Shown: in pieces, positions 46,654 to 54,267 of the stretch | Position numbering within the stretch: position 1 is the stretch's first letter | Layout of the letters: each line of letters begins with the position of its first letter | Origin: Candidatus Eiseniibacteriota bacterium | Lineage (GTDB): Bacteria; Eisenbacteria; RBG-16-71-46 | DNA length: 64,000 bases | Reading direction: 5' to 3' | Assembly: GCA_016710095.1 (NCBI GenBank) | Contig: JADJLL010000015.1 | Location: forward strand, 52,037 to 116,036 | The notes under the pieces: model-generated | Database searches by the model: none | The model's input: the letters and a program-made list of their open reading frames with translations, nothing else | What the model was told of the DNA's origin: nothing | Made by a program: the position numbers and the translations under genes

Positions 46654-47981
46654 CAGCCCCCCACCTTCGTCTTGAGTCGCAGCAACTGGAGATCCTCGCT
46701 GCTCGGGCTCGGAATGAGCGGGAACTCGCCCACGCGGTGCAGCGCGAGCAGGCACTTCACGACCGAGGCGTCGAACTGCGTGCCCGCGCCACGTTCGAGC
46801 TCGCGCAGCGCCGCGTCCATCGGCAGCGCGCGGCGGTACGGGCGGTCGGACGTCATGGCGTCGAACGCGTCGGCGACGTTCAGGATGCGCGCGCCGATCG
46901 GCACGTCGATCGAGCGCAGGCCGAACGGATAGCCGAGGCCGTCGGGACGCTCGTGGTGCGAGAGCACGATCTCCGAGGCGCGGCGCAGCGCGCGCACCTT
47001 GGCGACGATCTCCGCGCCGGCCGCGGGGTGCGCGCGCAGCGTGCGCTGCTCCTCGTGCGACAGCGAGCCCGGCTTCTGCAGGATGTACTGGTGCTGCGGA
47101 CCGATCTTGCCGAGGTCGTGCACGAGCGCGGCATATTCGATCTCGTCCACCTCGGACTCGGGGCGCTTGAGCCCGCGCGCGAGACGCACCGCGTACTGCG
47201 AGACGCGCACCGAGTGGTGCCGCGTGTACGGGTCCACCTCTTCGAGCACCTCGGTCAGCGCGCGCACGAACTCCTTGAGGTCGGAGCGCAGCTCGAGATG
47301 CACGCGGAACGAGTAGCGCGAGACGAGGAACGGCACCGCGAAGAGCGCCGTGCCCCAGGGCCCGGCCGCGTACCACACGACCGCGACGAGCGCGCCGAGC
47401 GCGACGAACGACAGGTGGTGCAGGATCCCCTGCTGGAAGTTGCGCTGCCAGACGCGCCACGGACTCGGGCCCGCCGTGAGCCCGATCACGAGCGACACGC
47501 AGCCCGAGTTGACCACGAAGTAGGTCGCGCACGCGGCGAGCAGCGGCCAGGCGTGAGCGGGGAAACGCACGTCGGCGAGGGTGCCACCGCATGCGGTGTA
47601 CACGCCCGCGGTCGCGAAGTAGCCGAGCGTGTAGATCGCGACGTTGTGCAGCACGCGCGGGGCTTCACGGCGGCGCAGAAGACCGTGCACGATCACGTTC
47701 ACGGTGGCGTCGAGCGCGGAAACCCAGAACGGGCCGATCACGAGCAGGAGCGGCAGGGCGACGATCGTGCTCGCGGTGGCGTAACCGCCGCCGGGCAGCG
47801 CCATCGGCGACCATTCGCTCACGAGCAGGACGGCGAGCGCCCCTCCGAGCAGCAGCAGATCGGGCCGGGCGTGAGCCGCGGCCGGGAACTGCGACACCAC
47901 CAGCGCCAGGGCGCCGAGCACGACGGCGGCGTAGTAGGCGCGGAACAGGAACGGATGCCGGATGGACGGCGTATCGCTCAA
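46653..47981 (-). CDS. Membrane-bound HD-GYP domain protein, probable cyclic-di-GMP phosphodiesterase
   Basis: 442 aa. Residues 1-215 hold six to eight hydrophobic helices with no recognisable sensor family. The cytoplasmic part (about 230-430) is an HD-GYP domain: VDPYTRHHSVRVSQYA, the HD metal pair in ALVHDLGKIG, SHHERPDGLGYPFGL carrying the GYP motif, and ADAFDAMTSDRPYR. HD-GYP proteins cleave cyclic-di-GMP or related dinucleotides, and key residues are present here. Alternatively a cGAMP-specific enzyme. A 16-codon ORF with a very strong ribosome-binding site lies 100 nt upstream. Confidence 0.88.
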   Translation of the reverse strand: MSDTPSIRHPFLFRAYYAAVVLGALALVVSQFPAAAHARPDLLLLGGALAVLLVSEWSPMALPGGGYATASTIVALPLLLVIGPFWVSALDATVNVIVHGLLRRREAPRVLHNVAIYTLGYFATAGVYTACGGTLADVRFPAHAWPLLAACATYFVVNSGCVSLVIGLTAGPSPWRVWQRNFQQGILHHLSFVALGALVAVVWYAAGPWGTALFAVPFLVSRYSFRVHLELRSDLKEFVRALTEVLEEVDPYTRHHSVRVSQYAVRLARGLKRPESEVDEIEYAALVHDLGKIGPQHQYILQKPGSLSHEEQRTLRAHPAAGAEIVAKVRALRRASEIVLSHHERPDGLGYPFGLRSIDVPIGARILNVADAFDAMTSDRPYRRALPMDAALRELERGAGTQFDASVVKCLLALHRVGEFPLIPSPSSEDLQLLRLKTKVGG

Positions 47982-48053
47982 GGTCGGTGAATACCGGGGG
48001 CCGTGTGACGGGGCGGAAAAGCGAGAGACCGGCGACGACTGCGGAGAAATTGT

Positions 48054-48071
48054 GGTCCCGGCTAAAGGACC
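48054..48071 (-). promoter_or_regulatory. Small hairpin between the short ORF and the HD-GYP gene
   Basis: Minus-strand GGTCC (48067-48071), 8-nt loop, GGACC (48054-48058), 9 nt after the small ORF stop, followed by ACAATTTC. Weak as a terminator, but placed where an attenuator would sit if the small ORF were a leader peptide for the HD-GYP gene. Confidence 0.3.
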
Positions 48072-48080
48072 GACGGTGCA

Positions 48081-48131
48081 TTACCAGCCAGCGCGACCGA
48101 GGAACTCGATCAGTTCATAGATGAAGTCCAT
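48081..48131 (-). CDS. Candidate 16-residue small protein with near-perfect Shine-Dalgarno
   Basis: ATG at 48129-48131, stop TAA at 48081-48083, peptide MDFIYELIEFLGRAGW. Upstream is AAAGGAGG (48141-48148) with 9-nt spacing, the best ribosome-binding site in the window. The peptide is an amphipathic helix pattern: Phe/Ile/Leu on one face, Glu on the other, ending Gly-Trp. It lies between an unknown two-domain gene (157 nt upstream) and the HD-GYP gene (100 nt downstream), same strand. Possible roles are a leader peptide, a small membrane-active peptide, a toxin or a signal; none is shown. The frame has no similarity I know. Confidence 0.5.
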   Translation of the reverse strand: MDFIYELIEFLGRAGW

Positions 48132-48193
48132 TGAGACCCACCTCCTTTGGGGATTCGGGATTCTGCGAGGGGTACTGGAGTCCCGCAGATGGG

Positions 48194-48227
48194 TCCGCTT
48201 CGCTGTTGGTGGTAGCTCCGCTTCGCT
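48194..48227. repeat. Two 11-bp direct repeats 23 bp apart upstream of the small ORF
   Basis: TCCGCTTCGCT occurs at 48194-48204 and 48217-48227, an exact repeat with a 23-bp period (about two helical turns). It lies 60-100 bp upstream of the small ORF ribosome-binding site. A hairpin-like CTGCGGG...CCCTCGCAG also lies in 48160-48190. The repeats could bind a regulator, or could be a short GC-rich intergenic repeat of no function. Confidence 0.4.
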
Positions 48228-48261
48228 CGCCTCCGTGTGATCGCCGGTCTCGTCGTCTCGT

Positions 48262-48282
48262 GCGCCGGCGCGATGCCGGCGC
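48262..48282 (-). other. GC hairpin after the two-domain gene
   Basis: GCGCCGGC-ATCGC-GCCGGCGC on the minus strand, an 8-bp perfect stem with a 5-nt loop, 5 nt after the stop of the upstream gene. No T tract follows, so termination would have to be factor dependent; it may instead stabilise the 3' end. Confidence 0.45.
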
Positions 48283-48287
48283 GATTG

Positions 48288-49043
48288 TCAGTTGGTAGTC
48301 GGGCGCAGCACGTACTCGGTGGGCTCCTTGACGCGCAAGCCTCCGAGCACTCGGTTCAGGGCGGCGAGCGTCGCGAGGACGACCGCCTGCGGCGTATCCT
48401 GCTCGATCACGCAGCTGCCCGTCACCACTTTTTCCTGCCGGTTCGCGAGCAGCGACAGCATCACGACCACCGTGCGATGCCGCCCCATCTCGACGAACTC
48501 CACTCCCTGCACGCCGATCGCCATCGGATCGGCGAGGAACTCCTGGGCCGCCGTCGCGGTCGCCTGCGCGACCAGCCGGTGCGACTCGTCACGAGCGCTC
48601 CAGCCGGATGCGCTGCCGATGCGAGGCAGGCCCTTCCAGCGCAACTCGACCTGCGCTTGCGTGCGCGGGCCGGACACGAACAGGTTCACGCTCTCGAACC
48701 GGATGCGTTCTTCGCGGACCGGTTCGGGCGCCGGCGCGGGCGCGCTCGCCGAGGCGGGCGCCGCGACGGCGGCGAAATCGGGTTCGGTCGCGACTTCCGG
48801 ACCGCTGCCCGGGCTGGCCTGCGCCACCGAGACCACGCGGTGGTCGATGGTCACTCCGAGCCGGGTCTTGAGCACGGTCTGTACGTCGCGGACGATGTTC
48901 TTCGCAGGCCGCTCGGAGCTCGTGAGGACGTGCACTTCCCGGATGGCATCCCCATCCGCGTGCACGCTCACGCCCTCGATCTCCCGGAGCCGCCGGATGG
49001 CGGCCTCGGCCTTCGAGGCGAGCGTGGTGCTGGTGACGTTCAT
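48288..49043 (-). CDS. Conserved two-domain protein of unknown function
   Basis: 251 aa, cytoplasmic as far as can be seen. Domain 1 (about 10-72: IEGVSVHADGDAIREVHVLTSSERPAKNIVRDVQTVL then GVTIDHRVVSVAQ, split) has a repeated strand-helix-strand look and resembles short unnamed proteins I associate with Clostridia and some Gram-negatives. An Ala/Pro linker (about 75-108) follows. Domain 2 (about 110-250) is mixed alpha/beta, with QAQVELRWKGLPRIGSAS and VEFVEMGRHRTVVVMLSLL. I cannot name a function. ATG at 49041-49043 with GGGGGGAAGGA upstream. It has its own promoter and is followed by a hairpin, the direct repeats and the small ORF. Confidence 0.7.
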   Translation of the reverse strand: MNVTSTTLASKAEAAIRRLREIEGVSVHADGDAIREVHVLTSSERPAKNIVRDVQTVLKTRLGVTIDHRVVSVAQASPGSGPEVATEPDFAAVAAPASASAPAPAPEPVREERIRFESVNLFVSGPRTQAQVELRWKGLPRIGSASGWSARDESHRLVAQATATAAQEFLADPMAIGVQGVEFVEMGRHRTVVVMLSLLANRQEKVVTGSCVIEQDTPQAVVLATLAALNRVLGGLRVKEPTEYVLRPTTN

Positions 49044-49085
49044 GACGATGTTCCTTCCCCCCTCGAAGCGGAACTGCTGTGCGGC

Positions 49086-49114
49086 AGCCTAGACGCACGA
49101 TGCCCCATCCGCAA
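49086..49114 (-). promoter_or_regulatory. Promoter for the two-domain gene
   Basis: Minus-strand TTGCGG (49109-49114), 17-nt spacer, TAGGCT (49086-49091), leader about 35 nt. The -35 box lies inside one arm of the 49100-49142 inverted repeat. Confidence 0.45.
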
Positions 49115-49142
49115 GGACTGAAGTCACATGCGGATGGGGCAT
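49100..49142. other. 14-bp perfect inverted repeat between pfkB and the two-domain gene
   Basis: ATGCCCCATCCGCA (49100-49113) and TGCGGATGGGGCAT (49129-49142) form a perfect 14-bp stem with a 15-nt loop, 18 nt after the kinase stop. It would be a strong stem-loop in RNA from either strand but has no T tract. One arm overlaps the promoter of the next gene, so it could be a factor-dependent terminator or an operator. Confidence 0.6.
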
Positions 49143-49159
49143 TCGCCTGCGGCGGGAGT

Positions 49160-50089
49160 TCAGAACATCGGGAACAGGTCGTAGTGCACCATGCCGTGCA
49201 GCGACCGGACGCGCCCTTCGATCTCGGTGGTCTCCGTCTCGATGAGCCGGGCCGGGCTGAACGATTCGATCGCCAGCGATGCCATGGCCGTGCCGCAAGC
49301 CATCGCCTGGCGGAGCGCCTCGCCGTCGGTGCGGCCGAAGCGCGCCAGCATGCCGATGAAGCCGCCCGCGAACGAGTCCCCGGCGCCGGTCGGGTCCGTG
49401 AGCGCCGTGACCGGATAGGCCGGCGTGATGAAGCGCTCCTCGCGCGAGTGGTAGAGCGCGCCGTGCTCGCCCTTCTTGATGATCACGGCGTTCGCGCCCT
49501 GCTCGAGCAGCTTCTCGGCCGCCTTCGCGAGGTGCGTCTCGCCGGCCAGCGCGCGCGCTTCTTCCTCGTTGAGCAGCGCCACGTCCACGCGGCGCAGCAC
49601 CTCGAACACCCGGTCGGGCTTGCGCGCGATCCAGTAGTTCATGGTGTCGGAGAGCGTGAGCATGGGCCGCTTGATCTGGTCGAGCACCTCGAGCTGCAGC
49701 TCGGGATCGATGTTCGCGAGGAACACGAACGGCGCCTTGCTGTGGTCCGCTCCCACCTTCGGGTGAAAGTCGGCGAACACGTTCAGCTGCGTCTCGAGGG
49801 TGTGCGCGTGCCCCAGCTCGGCCATGTACTCGCCGCGCCAGCGGAACGTGCCGCCCTTCGCGGTCTCGAGCCCGGACAGGTCCACGCCGCGCGAGTCGAA
49901 CTTGTCGCGGTGCTCCTGCGGGAAGTCGTCGCCGACGACGGCGACCACGGACACGGGCGCGAAGTGGCTCGCCGAGAACGAGAAATACGACGCCGACCCG
50001 CCGAGCGCGTCCGTCACCTCGCCGTACGGGGTGCGGATGGAATCGAGCGCCACGGATCCGACGACCAGAATGCGATGCGGTGCGGTCAT
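49160..50089 (-). CDS. PfkB-family sugar or nucleoside kinase
   Basis: 309 aa ribokinase/adenosine-kinase-family protein. N-terminal VGSVALDSIRTPYGE and GGSASYFSFSASHFA carry the substrate-side glycine pair, and the C-terminal signature DPTGAGDSFAGGFIG has the catalytic Asp and anion hole. Substrate cannot be named from sequence; members of this subgroup are often called sugar kinases or adenosine kinase-like. ATG at 50087-50089 overlaps the argS stop, making it the last gene of the operon. Confidence 0.87.
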   Translation of the reverse strand: MTAPHRILVVGSVALDSIRTPYGEVTDALGGSASYFSFSASHFAPVSVVAVVGDDFPQEHRDKFDSRGVDLSGLETAKGGTFRWRGEYMAELGHAHTLETQLNVFADFHPKVGADHSKAPFVFLANIDPELQLEVLDQIKRPMLTLSDTMNYWIARKPDRVFEVLRRVDVALLNEEEARALAGETHLAKAAEKLLEQGANAVIIKKGEHGALYHSREERFITPAYPVTALTDPTGAGDSFAGGFIGMLARFGRTDGEALRQAMACGTAMASLAIESFSPARLIETETTEIEGRVRSLHGMVHYDLFPMF

Positions 50090-51840
50090 GCCTCGGCCTC
50101 CTCCTCGCGATCGAGCCTTTCGGGCGCGGACACGCCCATGAGCGCGAGGCCGTTGCTCAGCACCTGCCGGGCCGCGTCGTGGACGCGCAGACGATGCCGC
50201 GCGACCGCCGGTTCGGCCTTCAGCACCGGGCAGTTGTGGTAGTAGCGGTGAAGTTCGGCCGACAGTTCCATGAGGTACGTCGGCACACGATGCGGTTCGC
50301 GCGCGGCGGCGGCACCGCGCACCACTTCCGGGAACGTCGACAGCTTGCGGACGAGCGCGACTTCCTCGGCCGCCGTGAGCGGAGCGGAATCGCCCGTCTC
50401 GGCGGTGAGCCCGCGCTCGGCGCCCTTGCGCGCGAGCGAACAGCAGCGCGCGTGCGCGTACTGAACGTAGAAAGCCGGATTCTTGTCCGAGCGCTCCTTC
50501 GCCTTCTCCATGTCGAACTTGAGGTGCGCGTTGCTCGACAACTGCAGGAAGAAGAAGCGGGCGCAGTCGGAGCCCACTTCCTCGACGAGGTCGGCGAGCG
50601 TCTCGAACTGGCCGAGGCGCTTGCTCATCTTCACTTCCTCGTCGCCCTGCATGAGCTTCACGTACTGGACGATCTGGACCTTGAGGAAATCGTCCTCGAG
50701 GCCGAGCGCCTTGAGCGCCGAAGTGAGCGTCGTCACGTAGGCGTGATGATCGGGGCCCCACAGGTTGATCGCGCGGCGGAAGCCACGATCACGCTTGTCG
50801 CGGTGGTACGCGATGTCGGGCAGCAGGTAGGTCGGACGGCCGTCCGCGCGCACGATCACGCGGTCCATGTCGTCGCCCTGGTCGTGCGTCTTGAGCCATG
50901 TCGCGGGCGCGTCGCCCGCGGAGGCGCCTTCCTCGGAGTCCACACGGGCCTGCGCGGCCTCGGAGACGCCGAGCGGCTTCACCGACAGATAGGTCACGCC
51001 GCGCTGATCCAACGCGCGCTTCGTCTCGTCCACCGCGCCGGACAGGTGAAGCTCCGACTCGCGGAACCAGCGGTCGAACGTCACGCCGTAGCGCGCGAGG
51101 TCGCGCTGCTGCCAGGCGATCATGCGTTCGAGCGCCTGCGCCCGCCACCACGCCGCGTCGTCGGACGCGAGCGCGGCGCGCGCTTCCGCTTCCGGAAGCT
51201 CGGCGGCCAGCGTCGCGAGGTACTCGCCCTGGTAGCCGCCCTCGGGCAGCGTGCCGTCCTCACCGATGCGCGCGCGGAAGCGCGCCTTCAGCGAAGCGCC
51301 GAGCAGGTCCACCTGGTTGCCGGCGTCGTTGACGTAGAACTCGCTCGCCGCCTGCCAGCCGGCGGCGTTCAGCACCGACACGATCGCGGCGCCGACCGCG
51401 GCCGCGCGCGCGCTCACGATGTTCATCGGGCCCGTGGGATTGGCGCTCACGAACTCGACGATGATCTTTTCGCCGGCGCCGAAGTCCGAGCGGCCGAACG
51501 CTTCACCCGCCGCGAGGATGCGCGCGGGCAGCGAGGCCGTGAACGAGTCGCGGTACCGGAAGTTGAGGAAGCCCGCGCCGGCGACTTCGACCGCGCCGAT
51601 CATCGGATGATCGGCCGGGAAGTGCTTCACGATCGCGTCGGCGATGGCGCGCGGGGACTGCCCCGCCTCCTTCGCCACGAGCATGCAGAAGTTGGTCGTC
51701 CAGTCGCCGTGAGAAGGATCGCGGGGTATGGCGAAGTCGAGCCGCGCGAGGCGCTCGGGTGTGGCGAAGCCGGCGGCGTCCAGCGCCGCGGCGACGGCCG
51801 CTCTCAGTTCACTCCAGACCAAGGTCCACGCTCCCGGCAT
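50086..51840 (-). CDS. argS: Arginyl-tRNA synthetase with a degenerate HIGH motif
   Basis: 584 aa class I synthetase charging tRNA-Arg. N-terminal Add1 domain, catalytic domain with VSANPTGPMNIVSARAAAVG, FYVNDAGNQVDLLG and the intact KMSKR loop (VKMSKRLGQFETL), and the C-terminal DALR anticodon domain with YVQYAHARCCS. The class I HIGH tetrapeptide (usually HVGH in PTGPLHVGH) is replaced by NIVS. I believe related ArgRS variants exist in some lineages, but I cannot check this here. ATG at 51838-51840 overlaps rsfS by 32 nt; TTG at 51820-51822 is an alternative. Confidence 0.92.
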   Translation of the reverse strand: MPGAWTLVWSELRAAVAAALDAAGFATPERLARLDFAIPRDPSHGDWTTNFCMLVAKEAGQSPRAIADAIVKHFPADHPMIGAVEVAGAGFLNFRYRDSFTASLPARILAAGEAFGRSDFGAGEKIIVEFVSANPTGPMNIVSARAAAVGAAIVSVLNAAGWQAASEFYVNDAGNQVDLLGASLKARFRARIGEDGTLPEGGYQGEYLATLAAELPEAEARAALASDDAAWWRAQALERMIAWQQRDLARYGVTFDRWFRESELHLSGAVDETKRALDQRGVTYLSVKPLGVSEAAQARVDSEEGASAGDAPATWLKTHDQGDDMDRVIVRADGRPTYLLPDIAYHRDKRDRGFRRAINLWGPDHHAYVTTLTSALKALGLEDDFLKVQIVQYVKLMQGDEEVKMSKRLGQFETLADLVEEVGSDCARFFFLQLSSNAHLKFDMEKAKERSDKNPAFYVQYAHARCCSLARKGAERGLTAETGDSAPLTAAEEVALVRKLSTFPEVVRGAAAAREPHRVPTYLMELSAELHRYYHNCPVLKAEPAVARHRLRVHDAARQVLSNGLALMGVSAPERLDREEEAEA

Positions 51841-52186
51841 CGCCCCACAGCCGCTCGAGCAGGTAATACTCGCGGGTCTTCTCGTGGAAGACGTGCACGA
51901 CGACGTCCACGTAGTCCATCAGCACCCAGCGCCGGCTGCCGGCTTCGACGTGCCACGGCTTCGCGCCGGCGAGGCGCAGCTTCTCTTCGATCGCTTCGTA
52001 GATCGCCTTCACCTGCGGCTCGCTCGCTCCCGAGCAGATGAGGAAGTAGTCCGCCACCCCTTCGAGGGACGACAGGTCGAGGCCGACGATCTGCTCGGCC
52101 TTCTTGCTCTGCGCCGCTTCGGCCGCCAGTCGCATGAGCTTCAGGGCAGGCACGGCGGGAGACGCGGACTTCGGACGCGTGGTCAT
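51809..52186 (-). CDS. rsfS: Ribosomal silencing factor RsfS
   Basis: 125 aa. Binds uL14 and blocks subunit joining when nutrients run low. The family core is clear: KKAEQIVGLDLSSLEGVADYFLICSGAS, VKAIYEAIEEKL, WHVEAGSRRWVLMDYVDVVVHVF split over the usual W-V-L-D-Y-D motif, and the end REYYLLERLWGDA. ATG at 52184-52186. Its 3' end overlaps argS by 32 nt. Confidence 0.94.
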   Translation of the reverse strand: MTTRPKSASPAVPALKLMRLAAEAAQSKKAEQIVGLDLSSLEGVADYFLICSGASEPQVKAIYEAIEEKLRLAGAKPWHVEAGSRRWVLMDYVDVVVHVFHEKTREYYLLERLWGDAGSVDLGLE

Positions 52187-52216
52187 GAATTGGGCTCGGT
52201 GGAAGGGCCGCGGCGC

Positions 52217-53207
52217 CTAGTGGACGCGCTTGACGGCGTAGTCGATGGCCGCATCGAGCGCCTTGCGCGCGGGCGACGGCTTCTCGCGCGAGCACGCCGC
52301 GCGCTTCGTCGGCCAGAGCCTGCGCGCGCATGCGCGAGTACTCGAAGCCGCCCGTCTTTTCGATCAGGTCGCGCAGCTGCGACCACTGCCCCGTCGTCCA
52401 CTTCTTGCGACCGGCCAGCGCGCGCAGCTTGCGGCGGTCGGCTTCGGTGGCCTGGCGGAGCGCCGCGATGAGCGGCAGCGTGACCTTGCCCTCGGCGAGG
52501 TCGTAGCCGACCGGCTTGCCGGCGACTTCGGGTTCGCTGAGGTAATCGAACAGATCGTCGACGATCTGGAACGCGACGCCGACCTTCTCGCCGAAGCCCC
52601 GGTACGCGAGCCGGCGCTTCATGTCGCGGCCGGACACCGAGAGCGTCACGCCGACTTCGGTCGAAGCGCCGAACAGCGAACCCGTCTTGGCGCGGATCAA
52701 CTCTTCGTACTCGGCTTCGGTCACGTCGAGATTGAACGCGTGCTGGAACTCGAGCGCCTCACCGCACGACAGATCGGTCACGCAGCGGGCGAGCACACCC
52801 ATGGCCTCGTTGAGCTTGTGCTCGACGAGCAGCGACATGGATTGGGCGAACAGGTAGTCGCCCATGATGATCGCCATCTCGTCCGTCCACAGCCCGTTCA
52901 CCGTCGGCATGCCGCGGCGCAGGTGACTGCGGTCCACGGAGTCGTCGTGGATGAGCGCGGCGGCGTGCACCAGCTCGACCACCGTCGCACCGATGATGGC
53001 ATCCGGCGTGATCGTCCCCCTCAGACCGGCCGTGAGCAGCAGCAGCGTCGGCCGGATCTTCTTGCCGCGCGTCGCCAGCACGTGACCGCCCACCTCGTTG
53101 AGAATCGGGATGGGAGTCTTGAACAGCCCGCGCAGGTGTTTCTGCACCGTGTCCAGCTGACGCCGGACCGGCCGCTGCACGGCGAGGATTTGGGTATCGA
53201 CGGTCAT
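52217..53207 (-). CDS. Polyprenyl (octaprenyl/heptaprenyl-type) diphosphate synthase, frameshift near the 3' end
   Basis: About 330 aa trans-prenyltransferase that makes the isoprenoid side chain of quinones. First aspartate-rich motif region VHAAALIHDDSVDRSHLRRG, GDYLFAQSMSLL, KTGSLFGASTEVG and second aspartate motif FQIVDDLFDYLS with the following GYDLAEGKVTLPLI. The last ~25 codons (EKPSPARKALDAAIDYAVKRV) are in a different frame from about 52290; one extra C in GCGCGAGAAG explains it. ATG at 53205-53207, behind a consensus promoter; first gene of the rsfS-argS operon. Confidence 0.9.
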
Positions 53208-53254
53208 GAAGGACGCTGAGGGTGGGGGTGGATGTGACACAAAAGGCGGGCCGC

Positions 53255-53284
53255 AGGATACGGTTGGCTTCGAAAGAGTGTCAA
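53255..53284 (-). promoter_or_regulatory. Sigma-70-type promoter for the polyprenyl synthase-argS operon
   Basis: Minus-strand TTGACA (53279-53284), 18-nt spacer, TATCCT (53255-53260), leader about 40 nt. Confidence 0.68.
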
Positions 53285-53352
53285 GCAATGCGCCCCCCCC
53301 GCGCGGCGGTCCGGAGCGCGCGAAACGCCGCTCCATGCGGCATGATGCGCGC

Positions 53353-53751
53353 ATGCGCACGCCTTCGTTCGTCCTTCCCGCACTCGTGCTCGCGCTCTCC
53401 TGCGCGGGAAACGTCCCGTGCGCGCGGGCGAGCGCCCTCGCGGACTCCTCCGCCGCGACGCTCGAGGGCGCCGCGCACGCGATCGCGTTCCCCTCGCCCG
53501 CCGACCGGCGCTGGCAGACGGGGTTCGCGCGCCGCGACCGGCTGCAGCACGCGTCGCTGTCGTTCGTGCTCGCGGGCGCGTGCCGCACGGCGGGCCGTCC
53601 GCGCGGCGAGGCGTTCGCCTTCACGCTGTCGCTCGGCGTACTCAAGGAAGTGCGCGACGCGAGGCACGGAACGTTCGACGTCGTCGACCTCGCCGCGGAC
53701 GCGATCGGCGCGGCGCTCGGTTCGGCGCTGCCGGGCGCGGGCGGCGACTGA
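53353..53751 (+). CDS. Small YfiM/DUF2279-like envelope protein
   Basis: 132 aa. N-terminal signal sequence (FVLPALVLALSCAGNVPCARA), possibly a lipoprotein signal, though LALSC is not an ideal lipobox. The mature part has the pattern DRLQHASLSFVLAGACR... FTLSLGVLKEVRDARHGTFDVVDLAADAIGAALG, which resembles YfiM/DUF2279 and VanZ-like small proteins (conserved Asp/His early, KE and D-L-x-D-x-G later). Function unknown. In-frame ATGs at 53338 and upstream exist; ATG 53353 starts directly at the signal sequence. Convergent with the next gene, 7 nt apart. Confidence 0.6.
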   Translation: MRTPSFVLPALVLALSCAGNVPCARASALADSSAATLEGAAHAIAFPSPADRRWQTGFARRDRLQHASLSFVLAGACRTAGRPRGEAFAFTLSLGVLKEVRDARHGTFDVVDLAADAIGAALGSALPGAGGD

Positions 53752-53758
53752 CGCTTCG

Positions 53759-54178
53759 CTAGTCGGTGCCGCGCGGTCCGCCGCCCGCGGGCGCCGGATC
53801 GCTCTTCTTGAGCACCGTGAGCGTGAGCGCCGCGACCGTGACCGCGACCAGCCCGCCACCGTACACGAGCCCCGTGCGATACCAGTCGATCCGCCGCGCG
53901 GTGAGCCGCTCCACGTCGTCGAGCGCGATGCGGTGCACCGCCGTCTCGGTCACGACTCCCTCGAGATCGTTGCGGTCGCGATAGCCGGTGAGCGAGTCGG
54001 CGTCGAAGCGCGCGTAGTCGAAGTCGTAGAAGAGGCTGTCGCGCGTCATCACGCGGACGCCCTTGCGCTCCGGCTTGGCGGCCAGCTCGGCGCGCGGCAC
54101 TTCGCGCAACGTGGCGCAGCCACCCGCGCACACGTACGCCAGCAACACGGCCCACGCCAGACTGCGATCGACCTTCAT
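53759..54178 (-). CDS. Putative lipoprotein of unknown function
   Basis: 139 aa. A lipoprotein signal with AVLLAYVCAGGC (lipobox AGGC) is followed by a short mixed domain (RKGVRVMTRDSLFYDFDYARFDADSL, split; TETAVHRIALDDVERLTARRIDWYRTG) and a C-terminal hydrophobic segment (about 110-128) before a Pro/Gly-rich tail. The middle looks like a small beta domain. ATG at 54176-54178 is used because the signal peptide starts there. No known family. Confidence 0.62.
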   Translation of the reverse strand: MKVDRSLAWAVLLAYVCAGGCATLREVPRAELAAKPERKGVRVMTRDSLFYDFDYARFDADSLTGYRDRNDLEGVVTETAVHRIALDDVERLTARRIDWYRTGLVYGGGLVAVTVAALTLTVLKKSDPAPAGGGPRGTD

Positions 54179-54267
54179 GCCACTCCCTCGTTCCCGGCCC
54201 ACTCGTTCCCGGTGCGTGATCGAGGCGCCACGCTATCCCGTCGCGGGCCGGGCCCGCAAGAGCGGCT

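Noticed and set aside
48160..48190. A cyclic-di-GMP riboswitch upstream of the HD-GYP gene
   Set aside because: I looked for a GEMM-like conserved core and did not find one; only short stems are present.
48232..48290. Rho-independent terminator after the two-domain gene
   Set aside because: The hairpin is real, but no T run follows it on the minus strand, so I list it as a stem-loop only.
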